DNA of 64,000 nucleotides from Halioglobus sp. (GCA_002699145.1 PABK01000013.1:19425-83424); one strand, 5' to 3'; positions 17,147-27,326 are shown, numbered from the stretch's first letter. Notes: generated by a model not told the origin, from the sequence alone. Made by a program: numbers and translations.

Positions 17147-17992
17147 ATGAGCAATCGCTACAACGTGTATTACGCGGGCCAGGTGCGGGAAGGGATGGAT
17201 CCGGCCGTGGTGCGCCAAAACCTGGGGAAGCTGTTCAAGGCCGACGCGGCGACCCTGGACAAGCTGTTCAGCGGCAAGATACAGCTGCTCAAGAGAGACT
17301 GCGACGAGCCCATGGCGCAGAAGTACAAGGCGGCGATGGAACGCGCCGGCGCCCAGCCGATTCTGCGCGCGATGCAGGAAGAAGAGGACCCCGCGCAGGG
17401 TGCGCCGCAACGGCCCGCCAACAGCGCACCCGCCGACGCCGGTCGACCGATGACCGCCGCGGAGAAAATCGCCGCCCTGGCCGCCGCCGAGGATGACAGG
17501 CGCTTTCAGGCGAACGCCGAACCCACTCCCGAGGAACCTCCCGAGGCACCGGCCTACGCCGACGAGATCGGTTTGATCATAGAGCCGGTGGGCAGCGCCA
17601 TACTGCGCGACAACGAACGCACCACCCCGCCGAGCGTGAATGTCGACGTCTCCGCACTGGAGGTGGACGACAGCGCACAACGACTCTCCGCGGAGCCGCC
17701 ACCGCCGCCACCCGCTCCCGATACCAGCCAACTGGATATGGGCGAGGTCGGGGACAGCATTCCCAATCTGCCCTCCTCTGCCGCGCCACTGGACCCGGAC
17801 ACCAGTGCACTGGACCTGGACCCGGCGCAAACCGGATTCGAGGACTGTGCGGCCCCGCCGGCGCCGCCGCCGCAACTGGACCTGTCCGGCCTGGACCTGG
17901 CCGCGACCGGCAGCGACGTCCTCGAAGAGCGCTACCGCCGCCGTGAGACCCCGCCCCCACCGGCCACGGACCACCTGTCACTGGACGACTGA
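17147..17992 (+). CDS. Unknown protein with N-terminal domain and acidic LD-repeat tail
   Basis: Protein of 281 residues, not assigned to a named family. Residues 1-75 form a small ordered domain (YNVYYAGQVREGMDPAVVRQ, then LFSGKIQLLKRDCDEP) of a kind I associate with the start of some gammaproteobacterial RDD or hypothetical proteins. The rest is disordered, acidic and proline-rich. In it a short motif recurs five times: DVSALEVD (167), DTSQLDM (192), DTSALDLD (218), DLSGLDL (245) and DHLSLDD (275). No signal peptide or membrane segment. ATG at 17147 follows GGCGGAGA; TATACT at 17112 may be its -10 element. A peptide-docking scaffold is a guess. Confidence 0.7.
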   Translation: MSNRYNVYYAGQVREGMDPAVVRQNLGKLFKADAATLDKLFSGKIQLLKRDCDEPMAQKYKAAMERAGAQPILRAMQEEEDPAQGAPQRPANSAPADAGRPMTAAEKIAALAAAEDDRRFQANAEPTPEEPPEAPAYADEIGLIIEPVGSAILRDNERTTPPSVNVDVSALEVDDSAQRLSAEPPPPPPAPDTSQLDMGEVGDSIPNLPSSAAPLDPDTSALDLDPAQTGFEDCAAPPAPPPQLDLSGLDLAATGSDVLEERYRRRETPPPPATDHLSLDD

Positions 17993-18008
17993 GCGCCCGC
18001 CCCGGGCC

Positions 18009-19385
18009 TCACTCCACCTTCGCCGGCAGTTTTACCCGTACCTGCAGCCCCGGGTTGTTGCTACCCAGCTCCACCGAGCCGTGGTGGTACTGGGCGATGG
18101 CCTGTACCAGGCTCAGACCGAGGCCGTGGCCGGGAGTCTCACCGCGGCTGGATTCGACGCGGTAGAAGCGCCGGAACACGTTTTTGCGCTCCACCGCGGG
18201 AATGCCCGGCCCGGAATCGCCGATGATCACGCTGTGTCCCTCGCCGCTTTCCCGCAGCCGTACCTCGATACGGCCGCCCTCAGGCGTGTACTTGACGGCG
18301 TTGTCGAGAATGTTGGCGAACATCTGGAACAGCAGGTCCGCCTCGCCGCTGCAGACCTGTTCCCGCGGCGCATCCAGGACCAGCTCGATAGCGCGCTCCT
18401 GGGCCAGTGGCTCGTACAGCTCGACCACGTCCTGCAGCAGCGCGCGCAGACCGACCTGCGCGCCGCCGCTAAGGCGTTTGCCTGACTCCAGCGCGGAAAT
18501 TCGCAGCGACGCATTGAAGGACGCCAGCAGGTCGTCGCACTCCTCGATCACGCGGTCGAGTTCCTCGCGCTCGCCTCCATTGAGATCCGCGCGCAACTGG
18601 CTCAGCTCGTTGCGCATGCGAGTCAGCGGTGTGCGCAGGTCGTGGGCGATGTTGTCCGAGACCCGGCGCACGCCCTGCATCAGTGACTCCATCTGCTCCA
18701 ACATCTGGTTGACGACCCGTGCCAGCGCGCCGACGTAGCCCTCCTCCTCCTCGACCTGCAAACGCTCGCCCGGGTTGCTGCGAATGATGCGCGAGATATC
18801 GCGGTTGAGTTCTTCCACGCGATTCAGCGTCCTGGCGGCGCTGAAGAATCCGCCGGTCACGCCCAGCAGTATGGTGGCGACCATCACCCGCACCAGGTTG
18901 CTGAACACCAGCCGGGCGCTGTCCACAATGTCCGCGTAGTCGCGCGCCACGATGACGCGATAATCCCGGCCCAGGTCCAGCGGGCGGGCGATGAAGTCAA
19001 CGTCTACGGAGCCGTCCCAGTCCTGCAGCGCCAGCTCGAAACCGAGCCAGCCATCGTCCAGTTCAGTGTAGCGCGGCGCGGCGGGAAGATCGCCGAAGAC
19101 GCGTGCGCCCGCGCTGTCGGTGACCAGGTAGTAGAAGCGGTGTACGGTCGGCCGCGTCGTCTGGTCCGTCACGTACTGCTCGACACCGGGCAGCCCCTGG
19201 CCGCGATATACCAGTTCCAGTGTCTGCAGTTCCTCGAGGATCGATTCACCCAGTTCCTCGAACAGTGAATAACTGAAATACAGGTAGAACGCACCCATGA
19301 CCAGGAACACGCCTGCGCTCAGGGCGGTGACGTACTTGACGATATAGCGAAAAGTGAGGCTGCGCAGGACCTGGCTGACTTGCAC
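18009..19385 (-). CDS. Sensor histidine kinase
   Basis: Inner-membrane kinase of 458 residues. Two membrane segments (about 18-40 and 164-186) flank a periplasmic sensor of about 120 residues, followed by HAMP, dimerisation domain with phosphorylated His248 (NIAHDLRTPLTRMR), and ATPase motifs (NILDNAVKYTP, GDSGPGIP, GHGLGLSLV). Start is a GTG at 19385 without a strong ribosome site. It lies 8 bp downstream of the response regulator, so they form one operon. It resembles QseC/PhoQ-type kinases, but the signal is unknown. Confidence 0.92.
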   Translation of the reverse strand: MQVSQVLRSLTFRYIVKYVTALSAGVFLVMGAFYLYFSYSLFEELGESILEELQTLELVYRGQGLPGVEQYVTDQTTRPTVHRFYYLVTDSAGARVFGDLPAAPRYTELDDGWLGFELALQDWDGSVDVDFIARPLDLGRDYRVIVARDYADIVDSARLVFSNLVRVMVATILLGVTGGFFSAARTLNRVEELNRDISRIIRSNPGERLQVEEEEGYVGALARVVNQMLEQMESLMQGVRRVSDNIAHDLRTPLTRMRNELSQLRADLNGGEREELDRVIEECDDLLASFNASLRISALESGKRLSGGAQVGLRALLQDVVELYEPLAQERAIELVLDAPREQVCSGEADLLFQMFANILDNAVKYTPEGGRIEVRLRESGEGHSVIIGDSGPGIPAVERKNVFRRFYRVESSRGETPGHGLGLSLVQAIAQYHHGSVELGSNNPGLQVRVKLPAKVE

Positions 19386-19393
19386 CGCGGCGG

Positions 19394-20083
19394 CTACCCG
19401 TTGTCGCCACCGGGCCCGAGCCGATAGCCGGCTCCGCGCACGGTCGCCAGCATCGGCGGGTCGAAATCGCGATCGATTTTCTGCCGCAGCCGGGAAATAT
19501 GCACATCGATGACATTGGTCTGCGGGTCGAAGTGATAGCCCCAGACATGCTCCAGCAGCATCGCCCGCGTCACCACCTGCCCGGCGTGGCGCATGAGGTA
19601 CTCCAGCAGCTTGTACTCGCGCGGCTGCAGGGTAATCTCGACGCCATCGCGCTCGACATGCTGGCGCAGCAGGTCCATGGAGAGGCCGCCGACCTGCAAC
19701 GTGGTCTGGGTGCTGGCCGCGACCGCGGCGCGCCGCTGCAACACTTCCAGGCGGGCGAGCAGTTCGGCCACGGAAAAGGGCTTGACCAGGTAGTCATCCG
19801 CCCCGCTGTGCAGCCCCTGCACCCGGTCGTCGACATCGCCCAGGGCGCTCAGCACCAGCACGGGGGTCAGGTCGCCGTCCTGGCGCAGGGCCTGGATAAG
19901 CTGCAGCCCGTCCATGCGCGGCATCATGCGGTCGACAACCAGCACATCGAAGGCGCCGGCGCGGGCCGCCGCCAGGCCCGCCTCGCCGTCACCCGCGGCA
20001 GCGCACTGGTGTCCGGCAGCGGTGAGTTCGTTGACGATAAACTCACTGACCTGCCTGTCGTCCTCCACCAACAATATATTCAT
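19394..20083 (-). CDS. OmpR/PhoB-family response regulator
   Basis: Regulator of 229 residues: receiver domain with the phosphorylated Asp51 (LVVDRMMPRMDG) and the switch lysine in VKPF, then a winged-helix domain (LQPREYKLLEYLMRHAGQVV; MLLEHVWGYHFDPQTNVIDV). ATG at 20083 is chosen over a 9-codon extension because GGGAG lies upstream and the receiver then starts normally (MNILLVEDD). It is the partner of the downstream kinase. Confidence 0.93.
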   Translation of the reverse strand: MNILLVEDDRQVSEFIVNELTAAGHQCAAAGDGEAGLAAARAGAFDVLVVDRMMPRMDGLQLIQALRQDGDLTPVLVLSALGDVDDRVQGLHSGADDYLVKPFSVAELLARLEVLQRRAAVAASTQTTLQVGGLSMDLLRQHVERDGVEITLQPREYKLLEYLMRHAGQVVTRAMLLEHVWGYHFDPQTNVIDVHISRLRQKIDRDFDPPMLATVRGAGYRLGPGGDNG

Positions 20084-20167
20084 CGCACTGCTCCCGGGTG
20101 TTGACGCCAATTTAGCACGCTCGCCAAAGCCGCCTCAAACCGGCCCCGGTAATGCTACACTGCGCCC

Positions 20168-20665
20168 ATGCCCGACCCGCAAGTACTCCCTCCGCCCTCC
20201 CTGCTCCGACGCCTGGTCGCCATGCTGTACGACCTGTTCCTGGTCATCGCCGTGATCGCGGCGGTCAACGCTGCGGCACTGGGTATCCAGGTAAAGCTGC
20301 TGCACAGCGCAGACCACGCCCTGCACCCGCAGTTGGCGCAATTGCTCATCGTCGCCAGCGTATTCAGTTTCTTCATACTCTTCTGGTTGAAGCAGGGCCA
20401 GACCCTGGGCATGCAGGACTGGCGCATCAAGCTGGTGGGTTTTGACGGACGCGCGCTGACGCCGGGCAATACCCTGCTGCGCTGCTGCGCGGCGGCGCTG
20501 TCGGCCGCCTGCCTGGGCCTGGGCTACCTGTGGTGCCTGGTCGACCGGCGCGGCCGCTACTGGCACGATTACCTGTCGCGTACCGAACTGGTCCTGCTGC
20601 CGCCGCGCGCACGGCGCAGCGCCGGTGATACGGCCGGCGATACGCCCCGGGAGGCGCCGGATTGA
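20168..20665 (+). CDS. RDD-family integral membrane protein
   Basis: Protein of 165 residues with about three hydrophobic segments (LYDLFLVIAVIAAVNAAALG, LLIVASVFSFFILFWL, CCAAALSAACLGLGYLWCLV) and the RDD-type blocks RRLVAMLYDLFLV and LGMQDWRIKLVG. RDD proteins are inner-membrane proteins, some acting in sodium/proton exchange, most unassigned. The ATG lies only a few bases after a TACACT element, so the leader is very short. Confidence 0.85.
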   Translation: MPDPQVLPPPSLLRRLVAMLYDLFLVIAVIAAVNAAALGIQVKLLHSADHALHPQLAQLLIVASVFSFFILFWLKQGQTLGMQDWRIKLVGFDGRALTPGNTLLRCCAAALSAACLGLGYLWCLVDRRGRYWHDYLSRTELVLLPPRARRSAGDTAGDTPREAPD

Positions 20666-20734
20666 GGCGCTGCCGGTTCAGTTTGCGTGCGCCTGCGCTT
20701 ACACTAGCTCCCGTCAAACACCCGAGGAATGCAC

Positions 20735-22234
20735 ATGCCCAACCTGACATTTTCCGCCCGCGAGGTCGCCGACCCGGCCAGCGCCAGCAGCCAGTGCGCC
20801 GTCATCCCACTGTTCAGTGACAAGAAGAGCCTGCCCGCCGAAGCGCGCGCATTCGACCGCGCCGGCGACGGCGCCATCAAGGCGGCCCTGGCGCTGGGGG
20901 ACTTCAGCGCGCGCAAGGGCCAGACCCTGTTCCTGCCGGGCGCCGGGGGAGCCCGCCGCATGCTGCTGGTGGGTTGCGGCCAGGCGAAGAAGTTCGACCG
21001 CGCCGCCATGCGCGGTTTCTGCGCCGACCTGTACGGGGCGCTGAAGAAGACCACCGCCGGGAACGCCATGTTGCACCTGGGCGCCCTGGGCCTGGGCAAG
21101 AAGGAGGCCTGCTGGTTCCTGGCCTACCTGGCGCGGCACCTGACCACCGCCGACTACCGCTACCGGGAGACGCTGAGCGAGCCGAAGCCGGCGCTCAAGC
21201 TCACGCGTTTCACCGTCAACCCCGGCGGCAAGGTGCCGGTGCGCGCGGCCGGCAAGGCCCTCAAGGAGGGCCGCCTCACTGGCCTGGGCATCAACGACGC
21301 CAGGGAACTGGCCAACCTGCCCGGCAACATCTGCACTCCCACCTACCTGGCCAGTGCGGCGCGCAAGCTGTCGCGCCGCTTCGACGCCATCAGCGTCAGC
21401 GTGCTGGAAGAGAAGAAAATGCGCGAGTTGGGCATGGGGTCGCTGCTGTCGGTATCCGCCGGCAGCCGCCAGCCCGCCAAGCTGATCGTCATGCACTACC
21501 GCGGCGGCCGCCCCGGCGCCGACCCCCACGTACTGGTGGGCAAGGGCATCACCTTCGACACCGGCGGCATCTCGCTCAAGCCGGGCGCCAAGATGGATGA
21601 AATGAAATTCGACATGGCCGGCGCCGCGAGTGTTTTCGGCACCCTGCGCGCCGTCGCCGAGATGAATTTGCCGATCAATGTGGTGGGCATAGTCGCCGCC
21701 GCGGAGAACATGCCCGGGGGCGGCGCCACCAAACCCGGCGACGTCGTGCGCAGCATGGCGGGCAAAACCATCGAGGTCCTCAACACGGACGCCGAGGGTC
21801 GGCTGGTGCTGTGCGATGCGCTGACTTACGCGCAGCGTTTCAAGCCGGCGACGGTTATCGACGTCGCCACCCTCACCGGCGCCTGCGTCGTCGCCCTGGG
21901 CTCCCACGCCACCGGCCTGTTCGCCAATGACGACGATCTCGCCGAGCAGCTGCTGCAGGCCGGGACCGACAGCCACGACCGGGCCTGGCGGATGCCGCTG
22001 TGGTCCGATTACCAGAAGTCCCTGGATAGCAACTTTGCCGACATGGCCAATATCGGCGGGCCCGGGGGCGGCAGCATCACCGCCGCCTGCTTCCTGGCGC
22101 GCTTCTGCGAGGAGTACCGCTGGGCGCACCTGGACATTGCCGGTTCCGCCTGGAACAGCGCTCCCAAGGGCGCCACCGGGCGCCCCGTCGCCCTGCTCAC
22201 CCGCTACCTGCAGTCCCAGGCCGGCGACGCGTGA
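20735..22234 (+). CDS. pepA: Leucyl aminopeptidase (M17)
   Basis: Dinuclear-metal cytosolic aminopeptidase of 499 residues that releases N-terminal amino acids from peptides. The C-terminal catalytic domain shows VGKGITFDTGGISLKPG (metal lysine and aspartate), KFDMAGAA and the M17 signature NTDAEGRLVLCDAL. Of two ATGs, 20735 is preferred because CGAGGA lies 6 nt upstream; the ATG at 20729 abuts that site. Its stop overlaps the holC start (GTGA), so translation is coupled. Confidence 0.94.
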   Translation: MPNLTFSAREVADPASASSQCAVIPLFSDKKSLPAEARAFDRAGDGAIKAALALGDFSARKGQTLFLPGAGGARRMLLVGCGQAKKFDRAAMRGFCADLYGALKKTTAGNAMLHLGALGLGKKEACWFLAYLARHLTTADYRYRETLSEPKPALKLTRFTVNPGGKVPVRAAGKALKEGRLTGLGINDARELANLPGNICTPTYLASAARKLSRRFDAISVSVLEEKKMRELGMGSLLSVSAGSRQPAKLIVMHYRGGRPGADPHVLVGKGITFDTGGISLKPGAKMDEMKFDMAGAASVFGTLRAVAEMNLPINVVGIVAAAENMPGGGATKPGDVVRSMAGKTIEVLNTDAEGRLVLCDALTYAQRFKPATVIDVATLTGACVVALGSHATGLFANDDDLAEQLLQAGTDSHDRAWRMPLWSDYQKSLDSNFADMANIGGPGGGSITAACFLARFCEEYRWAHLDIAGSAWNSAPKGATGRPVALLTRYLQSQAGDA

Positions 22235-22650
22235 CCCGCGTGGATTTCTACGTGCTGCAATCCGCGGACGCGGCGACGCGCCTGCAGGTGGCGATGCGCC
22301 TGACGCAGAAGGCGTTCTCCCAGGGCCACAGGGTGTTCATCAACGCCGCCGACGAGGCGCAGGCGCACACCCTGGACGAACAGCTGTGGAGCTTTCGCCC
22401 GGAGAGCTTCCTGCCCCACGGGCTGCATGGCGCACAGCACAGCGAAGGCATCGCCATCGGCTGGGGCCAGGAGCCCGCCGGGCACTCTGACCTGCTGGTC
22501 AACCTGCGCCTGGATGTACCGGCCTTCTTCAGCCGTTTCGAGCGGGTCGCGGAGGTGGTCACCCAGGACGCGGACAGCCTGGCGGCGCTGCGCAGCTCCT
22601 ACCGTTTTTACCGCGAGCGCGGTTACGAGCTGAATAAACACGATCTCTGA
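22231..22650 (+). CDS. holC: DNA polymerase III chi subunit
   Basis: Clamp-loader accessory protein (139 residues) that links the replicase to single-strand-binding protein. Family blocks are VDFYVLQSADAATRLQVAMR, GHRVFINAADEAQA, LDEQLWSFRPESFLPH and the C-terminal YRFYRERGYELNKHDL. Start is GTG overlapping the pepA stop. The order pepA-holC-valS is the classic gammaproteobacterial arrangement. Confidence 0.94.
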   Translation: MTRVDFYVLQSADAATRLQVAMRLTQKAFSQGHRVFINAADEAQAHTLDEQLWSFRPESFLPHGLHGAQHSEGIAIGWGQEPAGHSDLLVNLRLDVPAFFSRFERVAEVVTQDADSLAALRSSYRFYRERGYELNKHDL

Positions 22651-22700
22651 ACCCGCCGTGCCGGGGCGCGGGAGTCTTTTCGCCGCCGCGGCGACTGGCG

Positions 22701-22706
22701 TATAAT
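22701..22706 (+). promoter_or_regulatory. Candidate -10 element of valS
   Basis: A perfect TATAAT lies in the holC-valS gap, 66 bp before the valS ATG. The -35 position (22678-22683) reads TTTCGC and is poor. It suggests valS has its own promoter besides readthrough from pepA-holC. Confidence 0.45.
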
Positions 22707-22771
22707 GCCCGGCCTCGCCAGACCCGGTTGCCGGCGTCGGCCCCAGTCACCTGCTGCCGGATCTTCACCCC

Positions 22772-25534
22772 ATGGAAAAAACCTTCCACCCCGCCGATAT
22801 TGAATCCCGCTGGTACCAGGAATGGGAAACGCAGGGCTACTTTGCGCCGGCCGGGGGCGACAAGGCCTACAGCATCATGATCCCGCCGCCCAACGTCACC
22901 GGCAGCCTGCATATGGGCCACGGTTTCCAGGAAGCGATCATGGACGCCCTGATCCGCTACCACCGCATGCTCGGCTACAACACCCTGTGGCAGGTCGGCA
23001 CGGACCACGCCGGCATCGCCACGCAGATGGTGGTGGAGCGACAACTGGAAGCCGAGGGGCTCAGCCGCCACGACCTCGGCCGCGAGCGCTTCGTGGACAA
23101 GGTCTGGGAGTGGAAGGAGCAGTCCGGGGGCACGATCACACAGCAGCTGCGCCGCCTGGGATCTTCCCTGGACTGGTCGCGGGAACGCTTCACCATGGAC
23201 CCGGGCCTGAGCGCCGCGGTGCAGGAGGTGTTCATCCGCCTGTATCGCGAGGGCCTGATCTACCGCGGCCAGCGCCTGGTCAACTGGGACCCTGCCCTGC
23301 ATACGGCGATCTCCGACCTGGAGGTGATTTCCGAGGAGGAGAAAGGTTTCCTGTGGCATTTCCGCTACCCGCTCGCGGGGGGGGAAGGATACGTCACCGT
23401 GGCCACCACGCGGCCGGAAACCATGCTCGGTGACACCGCCATCGCGGTGCACCCGGAAGATGAACGCTTCGCGCACTACATAGGACGCCACGTCATGCTA
23501 CCCCTGGCGGAGCGGGAAATACCCGTGATCGGTGATGAATACGTCGATCGCGAATTCGGCAGCGGCGTGGTGAAAATCACCCCGGCACACGACTTCAACG
23601 ACTACGAGGTCGGTCGCCGGCACGGCCTGGCGATGATCAACATCTTCGACGATGACGCACAGATCAGCGATGCCGCGCCGCAGGCCTACCGCGGCCTGGA
23701 CCGCTTCGAGGCGAGGAAGCGGGTGGTCGCAGACATGGAGGCCCTGGGCCTGCTGGAAAAGGTCGAGGACCACAGCCTGAAGGTGCCACGCGGCGATCGC
23801 TCGGGCGTGGTGATCGAGCCCTACCTGACCGACCAGTGGTACGTCGACGCGCGCAAACTGGCCGGGCCTGCCATCGCCGCGGTGGAGAACGGCGACATTA
23901 GCTTCGTGCCCCGGCAGTGGGAGAACACCTACTTCGCCTGGATGCGCGATATACAGGACTGGTGCATCAGCCGCCAGCTCTGGTGGGGGCACCGCATCCC
24001 CGCCTGGTACGACGAGGCCGGCAATATCTACGTGGGTGCCGACGAGGCGAGCGTGCGCGCCGAGCACGCTATCGACGCCGCTACCGAATTGCGCCAGGAC
24101 GAGGATGTCCTCGACACCTGGTTTTCTTCCGCCCTGTGGACATTCTCCACACTTGGCTGGCCACAGGAGACGCCCGAACTGAAGACCTTTCACCCCAGCT
24201 CGGTGCTGGTCACCGGCTTCGACATCATCTTTTTCTGGGTTGCGCGCATGATCATGATGACCCTGCACCTGCGCGACGAGGTGCCTTTCCACACCGTGTA
24301 CGTACACGGCCTGGTGCGCGACGCCGAAGGGCAGAAGATGTCCAAGTCCAAGGGCAACGTGCTGGACCCCATCGACCTGATCGACGGTATCGACCTGGAG
24401 ACCCTCGTACAGAAACGCACCGCGGGCATGATGCAGCCGCAGCTGGCGAAAAAAATCGACAAGGCAACGCGCCGCCAGTTCCCGGAGGGCATCGCCTCCT
24501 ACGGGACCGACGCCCTGCGTTTTACCTACTACTCGCTGGCCTCAACCGGGCGCGATATCAAGTTCGACATCGGCCGCATCGAGGGCTACCGCAATTTCTG
24601 CAACAAGATCTGGAATGCGGCGCGCTATGTGCTGATGAACTGCCAGGACCAGGATTGCGGCGCCGGTGGCGAGGTAACACTGGGCCTGGCCGACCGCTGG
24701 ATCATCGGCCGGCTGGACGCCACGTCGATCGAGGTGGCGCGACACATTCAGGACTACCGCTTCGACCTCGCCTCGCAGGCGCTGTACGAATTCATATGGA
24801 ACGAGTACTGCGACTGGTACCTGGAGCTGTCCAAACCCGTGCTGTGGGACGAAGCCGCCGGCGACGCGGAAAAACGCGGTACGCGCCGCACCCTGGTGCA
24901 GGTATTGGAAGCCTGGTTGCGCATGTTGCACCCGCTGATGCCCTTTATCACCGAGGAGATATGGCAGAGCGTGGCGCCGCTGGCCGGGGTATCCGGCGCG
25001 ACCATCATGTTGCAGCCCTGGCCCCTCGCCGACGGCGAGCGCCACGACCCGGACGCGGCGCAGGCGATCGACTGGTTGCAGTCGGTCATCGTCGGCATCC
25101 GCACAATCCGCGCCGAGATGAATATCCCTCCGAGCAGGGAGATCGATGTACTGCTGCGCGGGGGTGATGAGCAGGACGAAAAAAGACTGGCGGAAAATTC
25201 GCAATACCTGAAAAAGCTGACTAAACTTGCTCGCGTAAGCTGGTTATCGGAAGGAAACGAGACACCCGCGGCGGCCACGGCCCTGGCAGGCGATCTCGAA
25301 ATTCTGGTGCCGATGGCAGGGCTTATCGATAAAGACGCCGAGATCGCGAGGCTCGAAAAGGAAATCGGCAAGTTGCGGTCTGACTTGTCGCGTATCCAGG
25401 GCAAACTCGAGAACGCCAGCTTTGTCGACCGCGCCCCGCCGGAAGTAGTGGCCAAGGAACGAGAAAAACGACAGTCGCAGGAACAGGCCCTGAGCACCCT
25501 GCAGGAACAACTGGCCCGCATCAGAACAATCTGA
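22772..25534 (+). CDS. valS: Valyl-tRNA synthetase
   Basis: Class I synthetase of 920 residues that charges tRNA-Val, with an editing domain that clears mischarged threonine. It shows the HIGH variant HMGH (47-50, in [13 protein letters not shown]), the editing block [20 protein letters not shown], and KMSKS at 522-526. The C-terminal coiled-coil tRNA-binding arm is seen as the charged helical stretch from about residue 850 to the end ([19 protein letters not shown]). Full length for the family. ATG at 22772. Confidence 0.97.
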   Translation: MEKTFHPADIESRWYQEWETQGYFAPAGGDKAYSIMIPPPNVTGSLHMGHGFQEAIMDALIRYHRMLGYNTLWQVGTDHAGIATQMVVERQLEAEGLSRHDLGRERFVDKVWEWKEQSGGTITQQLRRLGSSLDWSRERFTMDPGLSAAVQEVFIRLYREGLIYRGQRLVNWDPALHTAISDLEVISEEEKGFLWHFRYPLAGGEGYVTVATTRPETMLGDTAIAVHPEDERFAHYIGRHVMLPLAEREIPVIGDEYVDREFGSGVVKITPAHDFNDYEVGRRHGLAMINIFDDDAQISDAAPQAYRGLDRFEARKRVVADMEALGLLEKVEDHSLKVPRGDRSGVVIEPYLTDQWYVDARKLAGPAIAAVENGDISFVPRQWENTYFAWMRDIQDWCISRQLWWGHRIPAWYDEAGNIYVGADEASVRAEHAIDAATELRQDEDVLDTWFSSALWTFSTLGWPQETPELKTFHPSSVLVTGFDIIFFWVARMIMMTLHLRDEVPFHTVYVHGLVRDAEGQKMSKSKGNVLDPIDLIDGIDLETLVQKRTAGMMQPQLAKKIDKATRRQFPEGIASYGTDALRFTYYSLASTGRDIKFDIGRIEGYRNFCNKIWNAARYVLMNCQDQDCGAGGEVTLGLADRWIIGRLDATSIEVARHIQDYRFDLASQALYEFIWNEYCDWYLELSKPVLWDEAAGDAEKRGTRRTLVQVLEAWLRMLHPLMPFITEEIWQSVAPLAGVSGATIMLQPWPLADGERHDPDAAQAIDWLQSVIVGIRTIRAEMNIPPSREIDVLLRGGDEQDEKRLAENSQYLKKLTKLARVSWLSEGNETPAAATALAGDLEILVPMAGLIDKDAEIARLEKEIGKLRSDLSRIQGKLENASFVDRAPPEVVAKEREKRQSQEQALSTLQEQLARIRTI

Positions 25535-25624
25535 ATACCACGCTTTTACAGTACCCTGTAACCCGTTCGCCCACTCGCAGGGGCGTAACTAATAAAAGCA
25601 ATACGCTAGACCGAGGATAGTGGT

Positions 25625-25837
25625 ATGAATGATCGTGTAAGCGGCACGGTGAAGTGGTTCAATAATGCCAAAGGATTTGGCTTCATTACCCGGCAGGAAG
25701 GCGACGACGATGTTTTTGTTCACTTCCGCTCCATTCAGGGTGACGGTTATCGCACGCTGAACGAAGGACAGGCCGTTGAATTCAAATTGATCGAAGGCCC
25801 CAAGGGCCTGCAGGCGGAAGACGTTCTCAAGTTGTAG
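25625..25837 (+). CDS. Cold-shock protein (CspA family)
   Basis: Single cold-shock domain of 70 residues that binds single-stranded nucleic acid. It has the RNA-binding motifs KGFGFIT (RNP1) and VFVHF (RNP2) after the usual GTVKWFNNA. An ATG with CGAGGATAG just upstream. The 90-bp region before it may hold a structured cold-shock leader, but no known cold box was recognised. Confidence 0.95.
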   Translation: MNDRVSGTVKWFNNAKGFGFITRQEGDDDVFVHFRSIQGDGYRTLNEGQAVEFKLIEGPKGLQAEDVLKL

Positions 25838-25868
25838 TTAACGTTTTGGTTAGCTGACGTCGCGACGC

Positions 25869-25897
25869 GCCGGCCGACCTCATCCAGGTCAGCCGGC
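25869..25897. terminator. Strong hairpin after the cold-shock gene, possible terminator
   Basis: A 12-bp stem (25869-25880 with 25886-25897, one G-T pair) closes on the loop CATCC. It starts 31 bp after the csp stop codon. There is no T-run after it, so it is not a standard intrinsic terminator; it may act as a 3'-end stabiliser or rely on Rho. Confidence 0.4.
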
Positions 25898-26059
25898 AGC
25901 TTCCAGCCACTCGCCCTCCTTTCACCGGCGTCCGCCGGAGGCACGGCCAGTTGTCGCAAGCTTCAATGGCAACGACATTTACGCCCTGCGCACAGGTGTT
26001 AGAATGCCCCGCGTCCATACCCCGGTCGCCCGAGGCGGCCCTGCAACTAGAGGAAAACA

Positions 26060-26494
26060 ATGAACCAACCGCGCAAACTCGTCATCAGCCTCGCCATCGC
26101 CCTGGTCGCCGCCACCCTGACGTCCGTTATCCTGACAGGTTCTGCTTTCAACCTTGTTCTGCTTCTCGCTTTCGCGATCACCGCCTGCAGTTGCGCACTA
26201 CTGGGCGGCGCGACAAACGCGTTGCCACAGGTCCCCGCACAGGAGGCAGAGGGTGACAGACGCCCGCAGCCGGCCCCGCTCGAGGGCGACCGTGAACACG
26301 GCAAGGTAAAGTGGTTCAACGTATCCAAGGGCTTTGGCTTCATCATCCGGGAAAACGGCGAGGAGATTTTCGTCCACTTCCGTTCGATACGCGGCAGCGG
26401 CCGCAGGTCGTTGCGCGACGGGCAGACCGTCAGTTTCGTGGTGGCGGACAGCGACAAGGGCCCTCAGGCCGAGGATGTCGTCGCCGGAGAGTGA
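26060..26494 (+). CDS. Membrane-anchored cold-shock-domain protein
   Basis: Protein of 144 residues that joins two N-terminal hydrophobic segments (about 8-27 and 30-50) to a C-terminal cold-shock domain (about 80-142) with KVKWFNVSKGFGFI and EEIFVHFRSI. A polar linker lies between. The nucleic-acid-binding domain would face the cytoplasm at the inner membrane. It sits downstream of the free csp gene and keeps the same HFRSI segment and end (GPQAEDV versus GLQAEDV), so it looks like a duplicate fused to a membrane anchor. Its role is unknown. Confidence 0.85.
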   Translation: MNQPRKLVISLAIALVAATLTSVILTGSAFNLVLLLAFAITACSCALLGGATNALPQVPAQEAEGDRRPQPAPLEGDREHGKVKWFNVSKGFGFIIRENGEEIFVHFRSIRGSGRRSLRDGQTVSFVVADSDKGPQAEDVVAGE

Positions 26495-26500
26495 CCCCGA

Positions 26501-27151
26501 CTAGCCCTGGAGCTGCTCGAGCTGGTTGCGCCAGAAGGTATTGATCATGCGCGAGCCCTCGGCCAGCACGGCCTCGGTGTCCAGGGTCTCGTCTTCCATC
26601 GCCATTTCGACGATGGCGTAACCCACATCCACGGACAGCCGCGCCTGGCAGCGCAGCTGCTCGGTCACCTCGATGGACACCAGGTCCGCGGCGACCTGCG
26701 CAAACTGCCCGGCGACCAGGCGATGCGATGCCAGGCGAACTTCCTGCAACGGGGCGACCGCACGCAACGCCTGCACCACTTCCAGGCCGCCGGGCTGGTC
26801 GCGCGTCACCTGTAAGGTCTTGCGCAACAGCTCATCGACGTTGTCCAGCAGGGATTCCAGGCCGCCCTCGTCAAGGTTGTCCTCGAACCACTGCTGGAAA
26901 ACGGCGTTCTGGCGATCCATGAGACCGGCGCCGAGGGCGTTGAGCACCGCGTACTTATTGGGAAAATAGCGATACAGCGCCGGCACCGTAATACCCGCGC
27001 GCTCGGCGACCAGGTTGGTCGAGATGCGCTCGATTCCCACTTCCACGAGCAGTTCCGCGGCGGCGTTGAGTATGGCCTCGTAGGTACGTTTGGCGCGCTC
27101 CTGGCGCGGCTTGTTCTTTTCCAGCAGTTCGACCTGTCGCCGTGCGGTCAC
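26501..27151 (-). CDS. TetR-family regulator
   Basis: Regulator of 216 residues with an N-terminal helix-turn-helix (AILNAAAELLVEVGIERIST, then AERAGITVPALYRYFPNKYA). The ligand domain is not assignable. Start is GTG at 27151 with AGGAAGTG just upstream. It is convergent with the membrane cold-shock gene (6-bp gap) and divergent from the DUF3604 gene across 175 bp, so DUF3604 and the methyltransferase are its likely targets. Confidence 0.9.
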   Translation of the reverse strand: MTARRQVELLEKNKPRQERAKRTYEAILNAAAELLVEVGIERISTNLVAERAGITVPALYRYFPNKYAVLNALGAGLMDRQNAVFQQWFEDNLDEGGLESLLDNVDELLRKTLQVTRDQPGGLEVVQALRAVAPLQEVRLASHRLVAGQFAQVAADLVSIEVTEQLRCQARLSVDVGYAIVEMAMEDETLDTEAVLAEGSRMINTFWRNQLEQLQG

Positions 27152-27326
27152 TTTTTCACTTCCTTTTTATGAGCCGACCGATATCAGGTATGGGCCCGTT
27201 ATTTAATCCTAACTTAGCCACTGCGCCAGCGCCAGTAACCCCCCGGGGGCGCCCGCCCACTGGCGCGGCAACGCAGGCAATGACACAATGTGCCTTTTCG
27301 GCGGGCCCGAAGCGGAGACAGGCGCG

